NCBI GenBank assembly: GCA_016707785.1
Contig: JADJGZ010000020.1
Coordinates: 34,630-98,629 of the forward strand
Length of the DNA: 64,000 nt
Source: Bacteroidales bacterium
GTDB taxonomy: Bacteria; Bacteroidota; Bacteroidia; Bacteroidales; UBA4417
Direction: 5' to 3'
Positions 46,845 to 54,824 of the stretch are shown piece by piece. The notes under the pieces were generated by a model, which saw nothing but the letters and a program-made list of their open reading frames with translations, searched no databases and was not told the origin of the DNA. The number at the start of each line of letters is the position of its first letter. Position 1 is the stretch's first letter. Both the position numbers and the translations under genes were made by a program.

Positions 46845-47528
46845 ATGAAAATTGTAGTTTTAACCGGTGCCGGTGTCAGTGCTGAAAGTGGTATCCGCAC
46901 TTTCCGTGACAGTGGCGGATTATGGGAAGAACATCGCATAGAAGATGTGGCAACCTTTGATGCCTGGTTGCGAAATCCTGCACTTGTCCTTGAGTTTTAT
47001 AATCAAAGAAGAAAACAACTCCTGGAGGTAGAACCAAACCCGGCTCACTATGCTTTGGCAAAACTCGAATCGAAATATGATGTGGAAATCATCACACAAA
47101 ACGTGGACGATTTACATGAACGTGCCGGTTCAACAAAGGTCCTTCATTTGCATGGTGAGCTCAAAAAATCAAGGAGCACAATAGATGACGACCTTGTATA
47201 CCCCATCAAGGGATGGGAATTGAAACAGGGTGATACCTGTGAAAAAGGCTCACAACTCAGGCCACATATCGTATGGTTTGGAGAAGCAGTGCCCCTGATA
47301 GAAGAAGCAGCTGAAATCACCTCCACTGCTGATATCTTTGTAGTGATTGGCACTTCACTTAATGTATATCCCGCGGCAGGACTGATTCACTATGTGAAAC
47401 CATCAGTCCCAAAATATCTGATCGATCCGAATGCAATGAATATCCCGGGGATTGGCAACCTGTCAATTATCTGCGAAAAAGCAGGAATCGGGGTGCCTGT
47501 TTGGGTGGAAGATCTGATGAAAGGTTGA
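46845..47528 (+). CDS. NAD-dependent protein deacylase, class III sirtuin (SIRT5/CobB-like)
   Basis: It removes acyl groups from lysines using NAD. The N-terminal GAGVSAESGIRTFRDSGGLW is the NAD site; TQNVDDLHERAG and the catalytic His in VLHLHGELKKSR follow, and VIGTSLNVYPAAGL near the C terminus completes the Rossmann fold. Tyr52 and Arg55 (FYNQRR) are the pair that binds succinyl- or malonyl-lysine carboxylates in SIRT5 and CobB, so desuccinylase or demalonylase activity is likely. The usual four zinc cysteines are missing; only Cys near GDTCEKGSQLRP remains. That is seen in small bacterial members of this class. At 227 residues it is compact. It is a single gene. Confidence 0.93.
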   Translation: MKIVVLTGAGVSAESGIRTFRDSGGLWEEHRIEDVATFDAWLRNPALVLEFYNQRRKQLLEVEPNPAHYALAKLESKYDVEIITQNVDDLHERAGSTKVLHLHGELKKSRSTIDDDLVYPIKGWELKQGDTCEKGSQLRPHIVWFGEAVPLIEEAAEITSTADIFVVIGTSLNVYPAAGLIHYVKPSVPKYLIDPNAMNIPGIGNLSIICEKAGIGVPVWVEDLMKG

Positions 47529-47730
47529 TAAAAGAATCTTTAATACCAACTTTTGCCCTTAATGCCGGTATTATAAGCACTTATGTAAAATCACTCCATA
47601 CACTTCAGAAACCTTATCTCACTTTATGAACTCCAGGCATTTGAGCTCATTCATGTCCAAAATGGAACGTGAATTGAGTCCAAAATGGTCGGCTGACGGA
47701 CACGGACTTACGCGGATTGAATTAACAATA

Positions 47731-47890
47731 TAGCTCACTCTAGCTCACTTTAGCTCACTCCAGGCACTACCGACACCAAACACCGTCGGGTCCTGCAGAC
47801 ACTGCCGGGTTTTTCGGACTTTTGACTTCAATTCACCCCCCAGCTCACTTTAGTGCACTTTAGCTCACTCTTGGCCCTCTGGCTCACTTT
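47731..47890. repeat. Second array of the 10-nt repeat, opposite orientation, in two blocks
   Basis: TAGCTCACTC/T units lie at 47731, 47741 and 47751, and again from 47841 to about 47890 (CAGCTCACTT, TAGTGCACTT, TAGCTCACTC, then GGCTCACTTT). They are the reverse complement of the CTARAGTGAG units at 4501-4588. About 80 nt of GC-richer DNA with short inverted pieces (ACACCGTCGGGTCC) separates the blocks. The whole stretch 47529-48546 has no convincing gene. Confidence 0.8.
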
Positions 47891-47965
47891 GGCAATTAGA
47901 GAGAGGTTTTTGTCAATTTTCCCGGGTATTGCAAGTCATATAGACATGGTAAATAAGTGATATTG

Positions 47966-48440
47966 AACCCTTCCAGGGTTCTGACCTTTATCCCTTTTAC
48001 TTTTATTGATATTTGACCCTTCGGGTCAGAGTGCTTTCTTTTCTAACCCACGGGGTGGGGGTTTTTTGGTTCCGGGAGTGGGGGCCCCCGCCCCCCCCCC
48101 CCGACCCCAAACCCAAACCCCCAAGAATCCCAGGGATTCCCTGCGCCTTCAATGACACCAGCCCAATGCTACACCTGGAATCCCGAAGGGATTCAACATC
48201 AATAACACCAGGAGTCACCAAACAGATCCAAATGAAGCCCTAACAGTCCAGAATCCCGAAGGGATTCAACATCAATAACACCAGGAATCGGTTCCAAACA
48301 GATCTACCAAATGAAGCCCCCAGCAGCATAAAATCCCGAAGGGATTCAACATCAATAACACCAGGAGTCAGTCCCCAACAGATCCACCAATGCAGCCCTA
48401 AGCACCCTCAAATCCCGAAGGGATTGAATATCAATAAAAG
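47966..48440. repeat. Array of short palindromes in two opposed groups
   Basis: Left group: AACCCTTCCAGGGTT at 47966, GACCCTTCGGGTC at 48015 and a related CCCACGGGGTGGGG near 48045. Right group: AATCCCAGGGATT-like at 48125, then AATCCCGAAGGGATT at 48179, 48252 and 48332 and a weaker copy at 48411, each followed by CAACATCAATAA or a variant. The unit lengths on the right are 73-80 nt and the DNA between palindromes is also conserved (ACAGATC...AATGAAGCCC). The left group reads TTATTGATAT next to its palindrome, the inverse of the right-group flank, so the two groups face each other across a G/C tract. Confidence 0.8.
48053..48112. other. G/C homopolymer tract inside the palindrome array
   Basis: GGGGTGGGGG, then GGGGGCCCCC and a run of 13 Cs around 48090-48105, sit between the two opposed palindrome groups. 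Like the tract at 27993-28092 it stands out in an AT-leaning genome. The open frames crossing it are not credible genes. Confidence 0.65.
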
Positions 48441-48520
48441 AGGTGGTGTCAAACGGTCAACTCCAAACCCTTCAAATCCATTTTAGTTTTAGGAGTGATC
48501 TATACTTCCTCTGAAATGCT

Positions 48521-48528
48521 TAATTTTG
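48521..48528 (+). promoter_or_regulatory. -7 promoter element for the FKBP lipoprotein gene
   Basis: TAATTTTG matches TAnnTTTG and ends 18 nt before the ATG at 48547. It overlaps an alternative TTG start at 48526, which argues for the ATG. Confidence 0.45.
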
Positions 48529-48546
48529 TCGGTTCATCTACTCCCT

Positions 48547-49005
48547 ATGCGACAGAGATTATTTTTCGGTTTTTTATTATTGGGGTCACTTTTGCTGACA
48601 GGAGCATGCTCTAAAGAAGAAGATTATTCAGCCCGTGACAAACAGATCATAGAGGACTATCTTGCTGCCAAAGGACTTACTGCTACTGCCACTCCCGAAG
48701 GTGTTTACTACCTGATTGAAAATCCGGGTAGCTCCGATCATCCTTCTGTTTTTTCAACAGTAAAAGTCCATTATAAAGGCTACCTGACTGATGGAACTGT
48801 ATTTGATGAAACTACAGGTACATCACGGACTTTTGGCCTTTCACAAACCATCACAGGCTGGCAGATCGGCATTCCCAAATTCGGGAAAGGGGGAAAAGGC
48901 AAGCTGTTCATCCCTTCCGATTATGGCTATGGAGCGTCTTCCAGTGATAAGATCCCGGCCAATTCTGTATTGGTTTTCGACATTGTTCTTTCTGATTTCT
49001 ATTAA
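48547..49005 (+). CDS. FKBP-type peptidyl-prolyl cis-trans isomerase, lipoprotein
   Basis: It speeds proline isomerisation in exported proteins. The start was set at the ATG 48547 (MRQRLFFGFLLLGSLLLTGAC), since the longer frame opens with TTG on top of the promoter box. A signal sequence ends in a lipobox-like LLTGAC, so Cys20 may be lipid-modified. The FKBP domain begins near residue 70: VKVHYKGYLTDGTVFDET, GWQIGIPKFGKGGKGKLFIPSDYGYG, and IPANSVLVFDIVL. The domain is complete and 152 residues is normal for these Bacteroidota lipoproteins. recX starts 5 nt after the stop. Confidence 0.92.
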   Translation: MRQRLFFGFLLLGSLLLTGACSKEEDYSARDKQIIEDYLAAKGLTATATPEGVYYLIENPGSSDHPSVFSTVKVHYKGYLTDGTVFDETTGTSRTFGLSQTITGWQIGIPKFGKGGKGKLFIPSDYGYGASSSDKIPANSVLVFDIVLSDFY

Positions 49006-49010
49006 ACCGA

Positions 49011-49481
49011 ATGATCCTGCTCTCCAAAAGAACTTCCGATCCCCCGGATGAAGCTGTAGCTTTCAGGAAAGCGGCTGACTATTGTGCCGCCCAGGATCAT
49101 TGTATCAGTGAGGTAAAGGATAAACTTAAACATTGGAATGTTGACCATACTCACGTCGGGAAGATTCTGGAGAGGTTATTAAGTGAGGGATTTATTGATG
49201 AGCAAAGATATGCGAAGGCATTTGCCAGGGGGAAATTCAGAAATCTCCAATGGGGAAGGATAAAAATCAGGTATGAACTCCACTCCAAAGGTATACCTGA
49301 ACAGATGATCATAAATGCGCTTGAAGAAATTGAAGAAGAATCCTACACTCAATGCCTGATTGAACTTGCAAAGAAAAAAATAAAAACCCAGGGAAGTTCT
49401 GAACCCCTAAAAGTGATGCGTTTTCTGGCCTCTAAAGGGTTTGAGCCCGAATTGATCAGGAAAACTATGAAGAGAATTTGA
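49011..49481 (+). CDS. recX: RecX-family regulator of RecA
   Basis: RecX proteins modulate RecA filaments. The 156 residues have the three-helix-repeat pattern of the family: AADYCAAQDHCISEVKDKL, then FIDEQRYAKAFARGKFRNLQWGRIKIRYELHSKGI (the most conserved part), then FLASKGFEPELIRKTM. It follows the FKBP gene by 5 nt and is probably cotranscribed with it. recA is not in the window. Confidence 0.9.
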   Translation: MILLSKRTSDPPDEAVAFRKAADYCAAQDHCISEVKDKLKHWNVDHTHVGKILERLLSEGFIDEQRYAKAFARGKFRNLQWGRIKIRYELHSKGIPEQMIINALEEIEEESYTQCLIELAKKKIKTQGSSEPLKVMRFLASKGFEPELIRKTMKRI

Positions 49482-49497
49482 AAATGAAAGGATGTAG

Positions 49498-49586
49498 AAT
49501 GTCGGATGTCTAATGTCGGATGTGGAATGTTGGATGTGGAATGTCGGATTGAGGATGTGGAATGTCGGATTGAGGATTGTGGATTC
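49498..49586. repeat. Imperfect direct repeats AATGTCGGATGTGG between recX and prfB
   Basis: Eight or so partly overlapping copies of AATGTCGGAT, TGTGGAATGT and GATTGAGGAT lie in the 304-nt gap (49482-49785). No open frame or RNA gene is seen in the gap; the rest is unremarkable and leads into prfB. Confidence 0.7.
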
Positions 49587-49785
49587 TTGATATAAAATGA
49601 AACGAAAAAATATAAATCCGGTTCAATTCTCAGCACCTGGCACTCAGAGTAAAGGCTCAACTTCGTGGCACCCTACCCCCCAGGCAACGCCCAGATGGCA
49701 CTCAACGACACTGGAATTTGGACTAGCAATACCCTGGACTTACATACAAACATAATTTGAATTACCAATCATTAATAATACCCAG

Positions 49786-50881
49786 ATGATAAACACTGAA
49801 AACCTGAAAGATGCCGCAAAGAGGCTTGATGCCCTGAGGAGGTTCCTTTGACATCGATAATAAATTAGCCCAAATTGCAGAAGAAGAAAAAGTAACGCAT
49901 GAACCTGGTTTCTGGGACGATCCCAAGAAAGCAGAAATCATCATGCGAACAATCCAGGAGAAGAAAAGCTGGACTGAAGACTACCACAAAGCCTATGCAG
50001 GATATGAGGACCTCGTAGTTCTTTTCGACTTTTACCAGGCTGGTGAATCCACAGAACAAGAGGTGGAACAATATTTTGCAGGTTTGATGAAGTCGATTGA
50101 TGCCCTCGAATTCAGGAACATGCTTAACAACGAGGAAGATAAACTCAGTGCTATCCTGCAGATCAACTCTGGTGCGGGTGGGACTGAAAGCCAGGACTGG
50201 GCCCAAATGCTGATGCGCATGTACATCCGGTGGGCTGAAAGGAATAACTATAAGGTAAGGGAACTCGACCTGAATGAAGGTGATACAGCCGGAATCAAAT
50301 CCGTTTCTCTTGAAATAGAAGGAGACCATGCTTTCGGATACCTGAAAGGAGAGAATGGAGTCCACCGACTGGTGAGGCTCTCCCCTTTCGACTCAGCCAA
50401 CCGCAGGCACACCTCTTTTGCATCAGTATATGTATATCCTGTTGTAGATGAGAATATTAACATCCTTATCAATCCCTCAGATATCACCTGGGATACATTC
50501 CGCAGCAGCGGCCCTGGTGGACAGAATGTGAACAAGGTGGAAACGGCTGTCAGGTTACGTCACGAACCCACCGGGATTATCATTGAATGCCAGGTAACAC
50601 GCTCACAGTTGCAGAACAGGGAAAAAGCATTGCAGATGCTGAAATCACAGCTGTATGAGATCGAGTTACGCAAAAAGAAAGAAGCAATTGCCGAAATCGA
50701 AGGGAAAAAGAAGAAAATCGAGTGGGGCTCCCAGATACGCAGTTATGTGCTTCACCCCTATAAAATGGTGAAAGATCTCCGGACGGATTATGAAACTTCC
50801 AATGCCTTTGAAGTGCTGGATGGCGATCTGAACGATTTCATAAAGGCATTTCTTATGGAATTTGGAAGGGATTCTGATTAA
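49786..50881 (+). CDS. prfB: Peptide chain release factor 2, with programmed +1 frameshift
   Basis: It releases peptides at UGA and UAA codons. Codons 1-21 (MINTENLKDAAKRLDALRRFL) lead to an in-frame TGA at 49849-49851. A +1 shift at CTT-T continues as DIDNKLAQIAEEEKVTHEPGFWDD and runs to 50881. The complete protein is about 365 residues. RF2 marks are SPF in VRLSPFDSANRRHTSF and the GGQ motif in RSSGPGGQNVNKVETAVRLRH. A start at 49943 would cut off the N-terminal domain. Confidence 0.96.
49837..49852 (+). promoter_or_regulatory. RF2 autoregulatory frameshift site
   Basis: AGGAGG TTC CTT TGA C: a Shine-Dalgarno-like AGGAGG three bases before the slippery CTT, then the UGA that RF2 itself reads. 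This is the classic low-RF2 feedback site. The E. coli version is AGGGGG TAT CTT TGA C, from memory. Confidence 0.95.
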
Positions 50882-50920
50882 TTCTCCGGATTCAGCCACT
50901 GTTTACCAATGCTTTAAATC

Positions 50921-52315
50921 ATGAAGCGGTTACAGAAGGACGATATCATCAGCATAGCCGTAATGGCTTTGCTGGCATTGCCAATTCTGTATCTCTCCTT
51001 CTTTGTTGAATTTGAAAGGGAAAGTGGTGATAATATCGTTCATTACTATTTTGCCCGGTATGCGCCCCTGGACCCCATACGGTACCTGGACCTATGGGCA
51101 AAACCTGTCTTTACCTTATTAGCCTCACCCTTTGCCCAGCTGGGTTTCCCGGGGATGAAGCTATTCAATGGGTTGGCAGGATGGTTTTCTGCCTTGCTGG
51201 TTCTTTTAGCAGCAAAAAAACTCAAACTTCAAAACCCCTGGCTGGCACCGGTATTTCTCTTCTTTGCCCCTACCTACTTCATTTTGCTTTTTTCCGGCTA
51301 TACTGAACCCCTCTTTGGATTGTTCCTGGTACTTGCTTTCTACCTCTTACTTTCCAAAAAATACATCCCTGCAGCGATCGTCGTTTCATTCATGCCGTTC
51401 ATACGAACCGAAGGTGTGATGTTCATTGTAATTGCTGCCGCATTTCTTGTTTGGGTAAGGGCCTGGAAATCCATACCGTTCCTGGTTGTAGGACCGCTTG
51501 TTTTCAGCCTTGCTGGTTGGATCGCAGGTAAAGATATCTTCTGGATCATTACTGAGATTCCTTATAAAGTACATAGCAATTATGGGAGTGGCACTCTTAC
51601 TCATTATGCAGAACAATGGCTGCTCACAGTTGGGGTTCCACTGGCCATAAGTAGTGTTTCAGGCATTCTGCTCCTGTCGTTCCATCTCCTGGCCCGAAAG
51701 ATCAAGGAATTTCCAAAAGAATATACTTTGTTGCTGGTATTATTCCTTGCTAATTTCCTGTTCCATACACTCACATGGTACCTGGGACTGTTTACAGCCT
51801 TCGGTTTGATCCGGATTATTATCCCATTGGCACCTTTAGGAGCACTATTCTCCTTATATGCCATGGGTTTTCTCAGCCAACAGAAACATATTGTTTTCAA
51901 ACTACTAACGATCGCATTTTTAAGCTTTGTAATAATCTTCCCTTTTCTGCACAACCCGGCTTCTTTTAATTTCAAAAAGGATTTCTCACAAAAGCCTGAA
52001 TTACTGATTATGAAAGAGATCAGCCAGAAAGTGAAACAAGATTACCCGGCTTACCATTTGTATTATTCTGAACCCTACTTCAGCCATGCAATGGGAATCA
52101 ACCATTTCGACCTTAGCTTACATAATAATTTCTCTGAAATGCCGCTGGAACAGATTCAATCACCAGCACTGATCATTTGGGATATCTGGACTTCAGTAAG
52201 TTTTGCCCCTTATGTTCACGATTTTGAGCATAACCCAGACTTTAAGTTGATCCATTCCTACGTAAATCCTAAAGACAGCACAGAAGTACTCTTCAGATTG
52301 TATCTTAAAGAGTAG
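50921..52315 (+). CDS. Polytopic membrane protein, possibly a GT-C-fold glycosyltransferase (464 aa)
   Basis: About ten to eleven transmembrane segments (ISIAVMALLALPILYLSFF, FNGLAGWFSALLVLLAA, APVFLFFAPTYFILLFSGY and so on) are followed by a soluble C-terminal part of about 100 residues with YPAYHLYYSEPYFSHAMG. An acidic residue in the first extracytoplasmic loop (FEFERESGDNIVHYYFARY) and the general layout resemble GT-C sugar or lipid-linked glycosyltransferases. No family-specific motif confirms this. It lies 40 nt after prfB on the same strand, which may be chance. A transporter-like role cannot be excluded. Confidence 0.6.
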   Translation: MKRLQKDDIISIAVMALLALPILYLSFFVEFERESGDNIVHYYFARYAPLDPIRYLDLWAKPVFTLLASPFAQLGFPGMKLFNGLAGWFSALLVLLAAKKLKLQNPWLAPVFLFFAPTYFILLFSGYTEPLFGLFLVLAFYLLLSKKYIPAAIVVSFMPFIRTEGVMFIVIAAAFLVWVRAWKSIPFLVVGPLVFSLAGWIAGKDIFWIITEIPYKVHSNYGSGTLTHYAEQWLLTVGVPLAISSVSGILLLSFHLLARKIKEFPKEYTLLLVLFLANFLFHTLTWYLGLFTAFGLIRIIIPLAPLGALFSLYAMGFLSQQKHIVFKLLTIAFLSFVIIFPFLHNPASFNFKKDFSQKPELLIMKEISQKVKQDYPAYHLYYSEPYFSHAMGINHFDLSLHNNFSEMPLEQIQSPALIIWDIWTSVSFAPYVHDFEHNPDFKLIHSYVNPKDSTEVLFRLYLKE

Positions 52316-52374
52316 AGAAAGGCAACCGTTTCATCTTTCCGGCTCATATTATAAATCCCTTTAATCCTATAGAA

Positions 52375-52716
52375 ATGATCACCATTTTTCACAATCCGAA
52401 ATGTCGCAAATCCCGCGAAGGACTTGAATACCTTAAAAACAAAGGACTTGAATACCAGGTGATTGAATACCTGAAAACCCCATTCAGCAGGGAATATTTG
52501 AAGGAGGTACTGATGAAACTTAATGCCAGGCCTTTTGATATTGTGCGGACACAAGAGGATGTTTTCAAAGAAAAATTTCGGGGGAAATCCTTTACCGATG
52601 AAGAATGGATCACCATTCTGCTGGAAAATCCAAAACTGATTCAGCGCCCCATTGTGATGAAAGGCTACAAGGCTGTGCTTGGACAACCTGCCAATGTGAT
52701 TGATAAAATTCTGTGA
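52375..52716 (+). CDS. ArsC/Spx-family thioredoxin-fold protein (arsenate-reductase-like)
   Basis: MITIFHNPKCRKSREGLEYL has the CxxS-type nucleophile region of the ArsC family, with Cys near residue 10. FDIVRTQEDVFKEKF and NPKLIQRPIVMKGYKAVLGQP are the other conserved blocks, the latter with the Arg-Pro-Ile motif. The 113 residues are normal. Many small members called arsenate reductase are not proven to act on arsenate; no ars operon genes are nearby, so the substrate is uncertain. Confidence 0.85.
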   Translation: MITIFHNPKCRKSREGLEYLKNKGLEYQVIEYLKTPFSREYLKEVLMKLNARPFDIVRTQEDVFKEKFRGKSFTDEEWITILLENPKLIQRPIVMKGYKAVLGQPANVIDKIL

Positions 52717-52865
52717 TCCCGGAAAAGAAAAATCACTAACTTACGCTTGGTTAAGGATACAGCTGCCATTATCCGGAAGTGTCATTTTATCAAATTCTTA
52801 GGTCATGGCAGCAAACCGGTTATCCTGAGAAACAGCCATAAAAATTCAGCAATAAACTCAACATC

Positions 52866-54251
52866 ATGAACACTCGAATTGAAAAAGACACCATGGGACC
52901 GGTGGAAGTACCGGCCGACAAATACTGGGGTGCCCAGACTGAACGTTCCAGGGGAAACTTCAAAGTAGGTCCTGAAGGCTCGATGCCGAAAGAGGTGATT
53001 CGGGCTTTTGCCATTCTAAAAAAGGCTGCTGCAATGACCAATATGGATTTAGGGGTTCTTTCTGCAGAAAAAAGTGAGTTGATTGGTAAGGTGTGCGATG
53101 AAATCCTCGAAGGAAAACTTGATGATCAGTTTCCGCTGGTGATCTGGCAGACAGGATCAGGAACTCAAAGCAATATGAATGTAAATGAAGTTGTCAGCAA
53201 CAGGGCACATGTCCTGACCGGTGGAGTGCTGGGTGAAGGCAAGAGTCCGTTGCATCCCAATGACGATGTGAATAAATCACAAAGCAGCAATGATACCTTT
53301 CCCACCGCCATGAGCATTGCTGCCTATAAAATGGTGGTTGAAACAACCCTGCCCGGGGTTCAGCTCCTTCGCGATACCCTGGCAAAGAAATCGGCTGAGT
53401 TCGCACACCTGGTGAAAATCGGGAGGACCCATCTGATGGATGCAACACCCCTGACGCTGGGACAGGAATTCTCCGGTTATGTATCCCAGCTGGATCATGG
53501 AATCCGGGCGCTGAAAAACACACTCCCGCACCTTTCAGAACTTGCACTGGGGGGAACAGCAGTCGGGACCGGGATCAATGCCCCAAAAGGATATGCTGAA
53601 CTGGTTGCAAAGAAAATTGCCGGGTTGAGCGGTTATCCTTTTGTGACTGCTGAGAATAAATTTGAATCACTTTCCGCTCATGATGCCATTGTTGAAGCTT
53701 CCGGGGCTTTAAAACGCCTGGCTGTGAGCCTTATGCATATAGCAAATAATATCCGCCTCCTGGCTTCCGGTCCACGCTGCGGCATAGGGGAACTTCACCT
53801 GCCAGAGAATGAGCCTGGATCCAGCATTATGCCCGGGAAAGTCAATCCAACCCAGAACGAATCCTTGTCGATGGTCTGTGCACAGGTGATTGGCTGCGAT
53901 GCCGCAATTACCGTTGCCGGCACCCATGGCCACTTCCAGCTGAATGTGTTTAAGCCGGTCATGATCTACAACTTCCTCCAGGCTGCAAGACTCATCGGTG
54001 ATGCATGCGTATCCTTCAATGATCATTGTGCCATCGGTATTGAAGCTATCGAAAGGAATATCGCCAACCACCTTGAAAACTCCCTCATGCTGGTAACTGC
54101 ACTCAACACCCATATAGGGTATGAGAATGCTGCAAAAATCGCCAAGAAAGCCCATAAAGAAGGGACCACCCTCCGGGAAGCCGCATTGGAACTGGGATTG
54201 CTTACTGATGAACAATTCACCGAATGGGTGGATCCGAGGAAGATGATTTAA
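52866..54251 (+). CDS. fumC: Class II fumarate hydratase
   Basis: It interconverts fumarate and malate. Visible family blocks are DTMGPVEVPADKYWGAQTE, WQTGSGTQSNMNVNEV, NKSQSSNDTFPTAM, IGRTHLMDATPLTLGQEFSG and the signature loop GSSIMPGKVNPTQNE. At 461 residues it is complete and iron-free by family. It stands alone, with 149 nt upstream and a 573-nt repeat-filled gap downstream. It joins mdh and maeB in C4-acid metabolism. Confidence 0.97.
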   Translation: MNTRIEKDTMGPVEVPADKYWGAQTERSRGNFKVGPEGSMPKEVIRAFAILKKAAAMTNMDLGVLSAEKSELIGKVCDEILEGKLDDQFPLVIWQTGSGTQSNMNVNEVVSNRAHVLTGGVLGEGKSPLHPNDDVNKSQSSNDTFPTAMSIAAYKMVVETTLPGVQLLRDTLAKKSAEFAHLVKIGRTHLMDATPLTLGQEFSGYVSQLDHGIRALKNTLPHLSELALGGTAVGTGINAPKGYAELVAKKIAGLSGYPFVTAENKFESLSAHDAIVEASGALKRLAVSLMHIANNIRLLASGPRCGIGELHLPENEPGSSIMPGKVNPTQNESLSMVCAQVIGCDAAITVAGTHGHFQLNVFKPVMIYNFLQAARLIGDACVSFNDHCAIGIEAIERNIANHLENSLMLVTALNTHIGYENAAKIAKKAHKEGTTLREAALELGLLTDEQFTEWVDPRKMI

Positions 54252-54282
54252 GATTGTCATATATAGTAGTACCCTAAGAATC

Positions 54283-54372
54283 CATCCGCCAATTGGCGGA
54301 CAGAATCCAGGAGCCTGCCCGACTGACCAAAAAAGGCCTTTTTGGAAGATAAACTGGCCGGTCAGGCGGGCC
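54283..54372. repeat. Two stacked inverted-repeat elements after fumC
   Basis: The perfect palindrome TCCGCCAATTGGCGGA (54285-54300) plus CAGAATCCAG is copy 2 of the motif at 10887. Next, CCTGCCCGACTGACC (54314-54328) and GGTCAGGCGGGCC (54360-54372) form a hairpin with an inner AAAAAGGCCTTTTT. The outer arms recur at 61831-61886. One or both may end fumC transcription. Confidence 0.65.
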
Positions 54373-54478
54373 AGATAGGAAAATTTTACAGTTCTTAAAT
54401 GTCAATTGTCTTGGCCTGAAAGTAGGTTTGCAGAAAAAGTAAACTAAAATCAGAATATACAAGTCGCTGAGCCCTGTT

Positions 54479-54711
54479 AAGCTATCTTCACAAAAGTGAA
54501 TTCAATTGAGCTGATTCTACGGTTAAATTGGAGGTTGCACAAAGTGAAATTAAGAATTCAATTGTCATGCTGAGCCTGACAGTTAAGTTAGTTTGCATCA
54601 AAAAGTGAAATTATTCCCTTTTTCAATTGTCATGCTGAGCCTGACGGTTAAGCTAATCTTCAACAAAAGTGAAATAACCTTTTAACCGTCAGAGTCGAAG
54701 CACGACAATTG
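54479..54711. repeat. Direct and inverted copies of a GTCATGCTGAGCCTGAC repeat
   Basis: Two copies of CAATT plus GTCATGCTGAGCCTGAC start at 54559 and 54624, 65 nt apart, each followed by GGTTAAG- or AGTTAAG-like text and a CAAAAAGTGAAAT tail. A third, weaker copy precedes them and a partial inverse (GTCAGAGTCGAAGCACGAC, 54688-54706) ends the stretch. The 573-nt gap 54252-54824 contains no gene. Confidence 0.7.
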
Positions 54712-54743
54712 AAATACTTTTCTTCTAACCCAATAAAAAAGCG

Positions 54744-54751
54744 TACTTTTG
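54744..54751 (+). promoter_or_regulatory. -7 promoter element for corA
   Basis: TACTTTTG matches TAnnTTTG, 73 nt upstream of the corA ATG. No clear -33 element; the preceding DNA is A-rich. Confidence 0.45.
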
Positions 54752-54824
54752 CGCGACAAATCAAAAATTCCATACCGGGATGTAGACAATTAAGTACATA
54801 CGATCAAAAAACGGGGCTATTCCT

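Noticed and set aside
48003..48243. Open frames across the G/C tract in the palindrome array
   Set aside because: They follow repeats and homopolymers and resemble no protein.
48179..48425. Evenly spaced repeats suggesting a CRISPR array
   Set aside because: The sequence between the repeats is itself conserved (ACAGATC, AATGAAGCCC), so there are no unique spacers, and no cas gene is nearby.
49943..50881. RF2 starting at the internal ATG 49943
   Set aside because: It would lack the N-terminal domain, while a perfect programmed frameshift site lies upstream in register.
52375..52716. Arsenic resistance locus
   Set aside because: Only a single ArsC/Spx-family gene is present, with no arsR, arsB or acr3 nearby.
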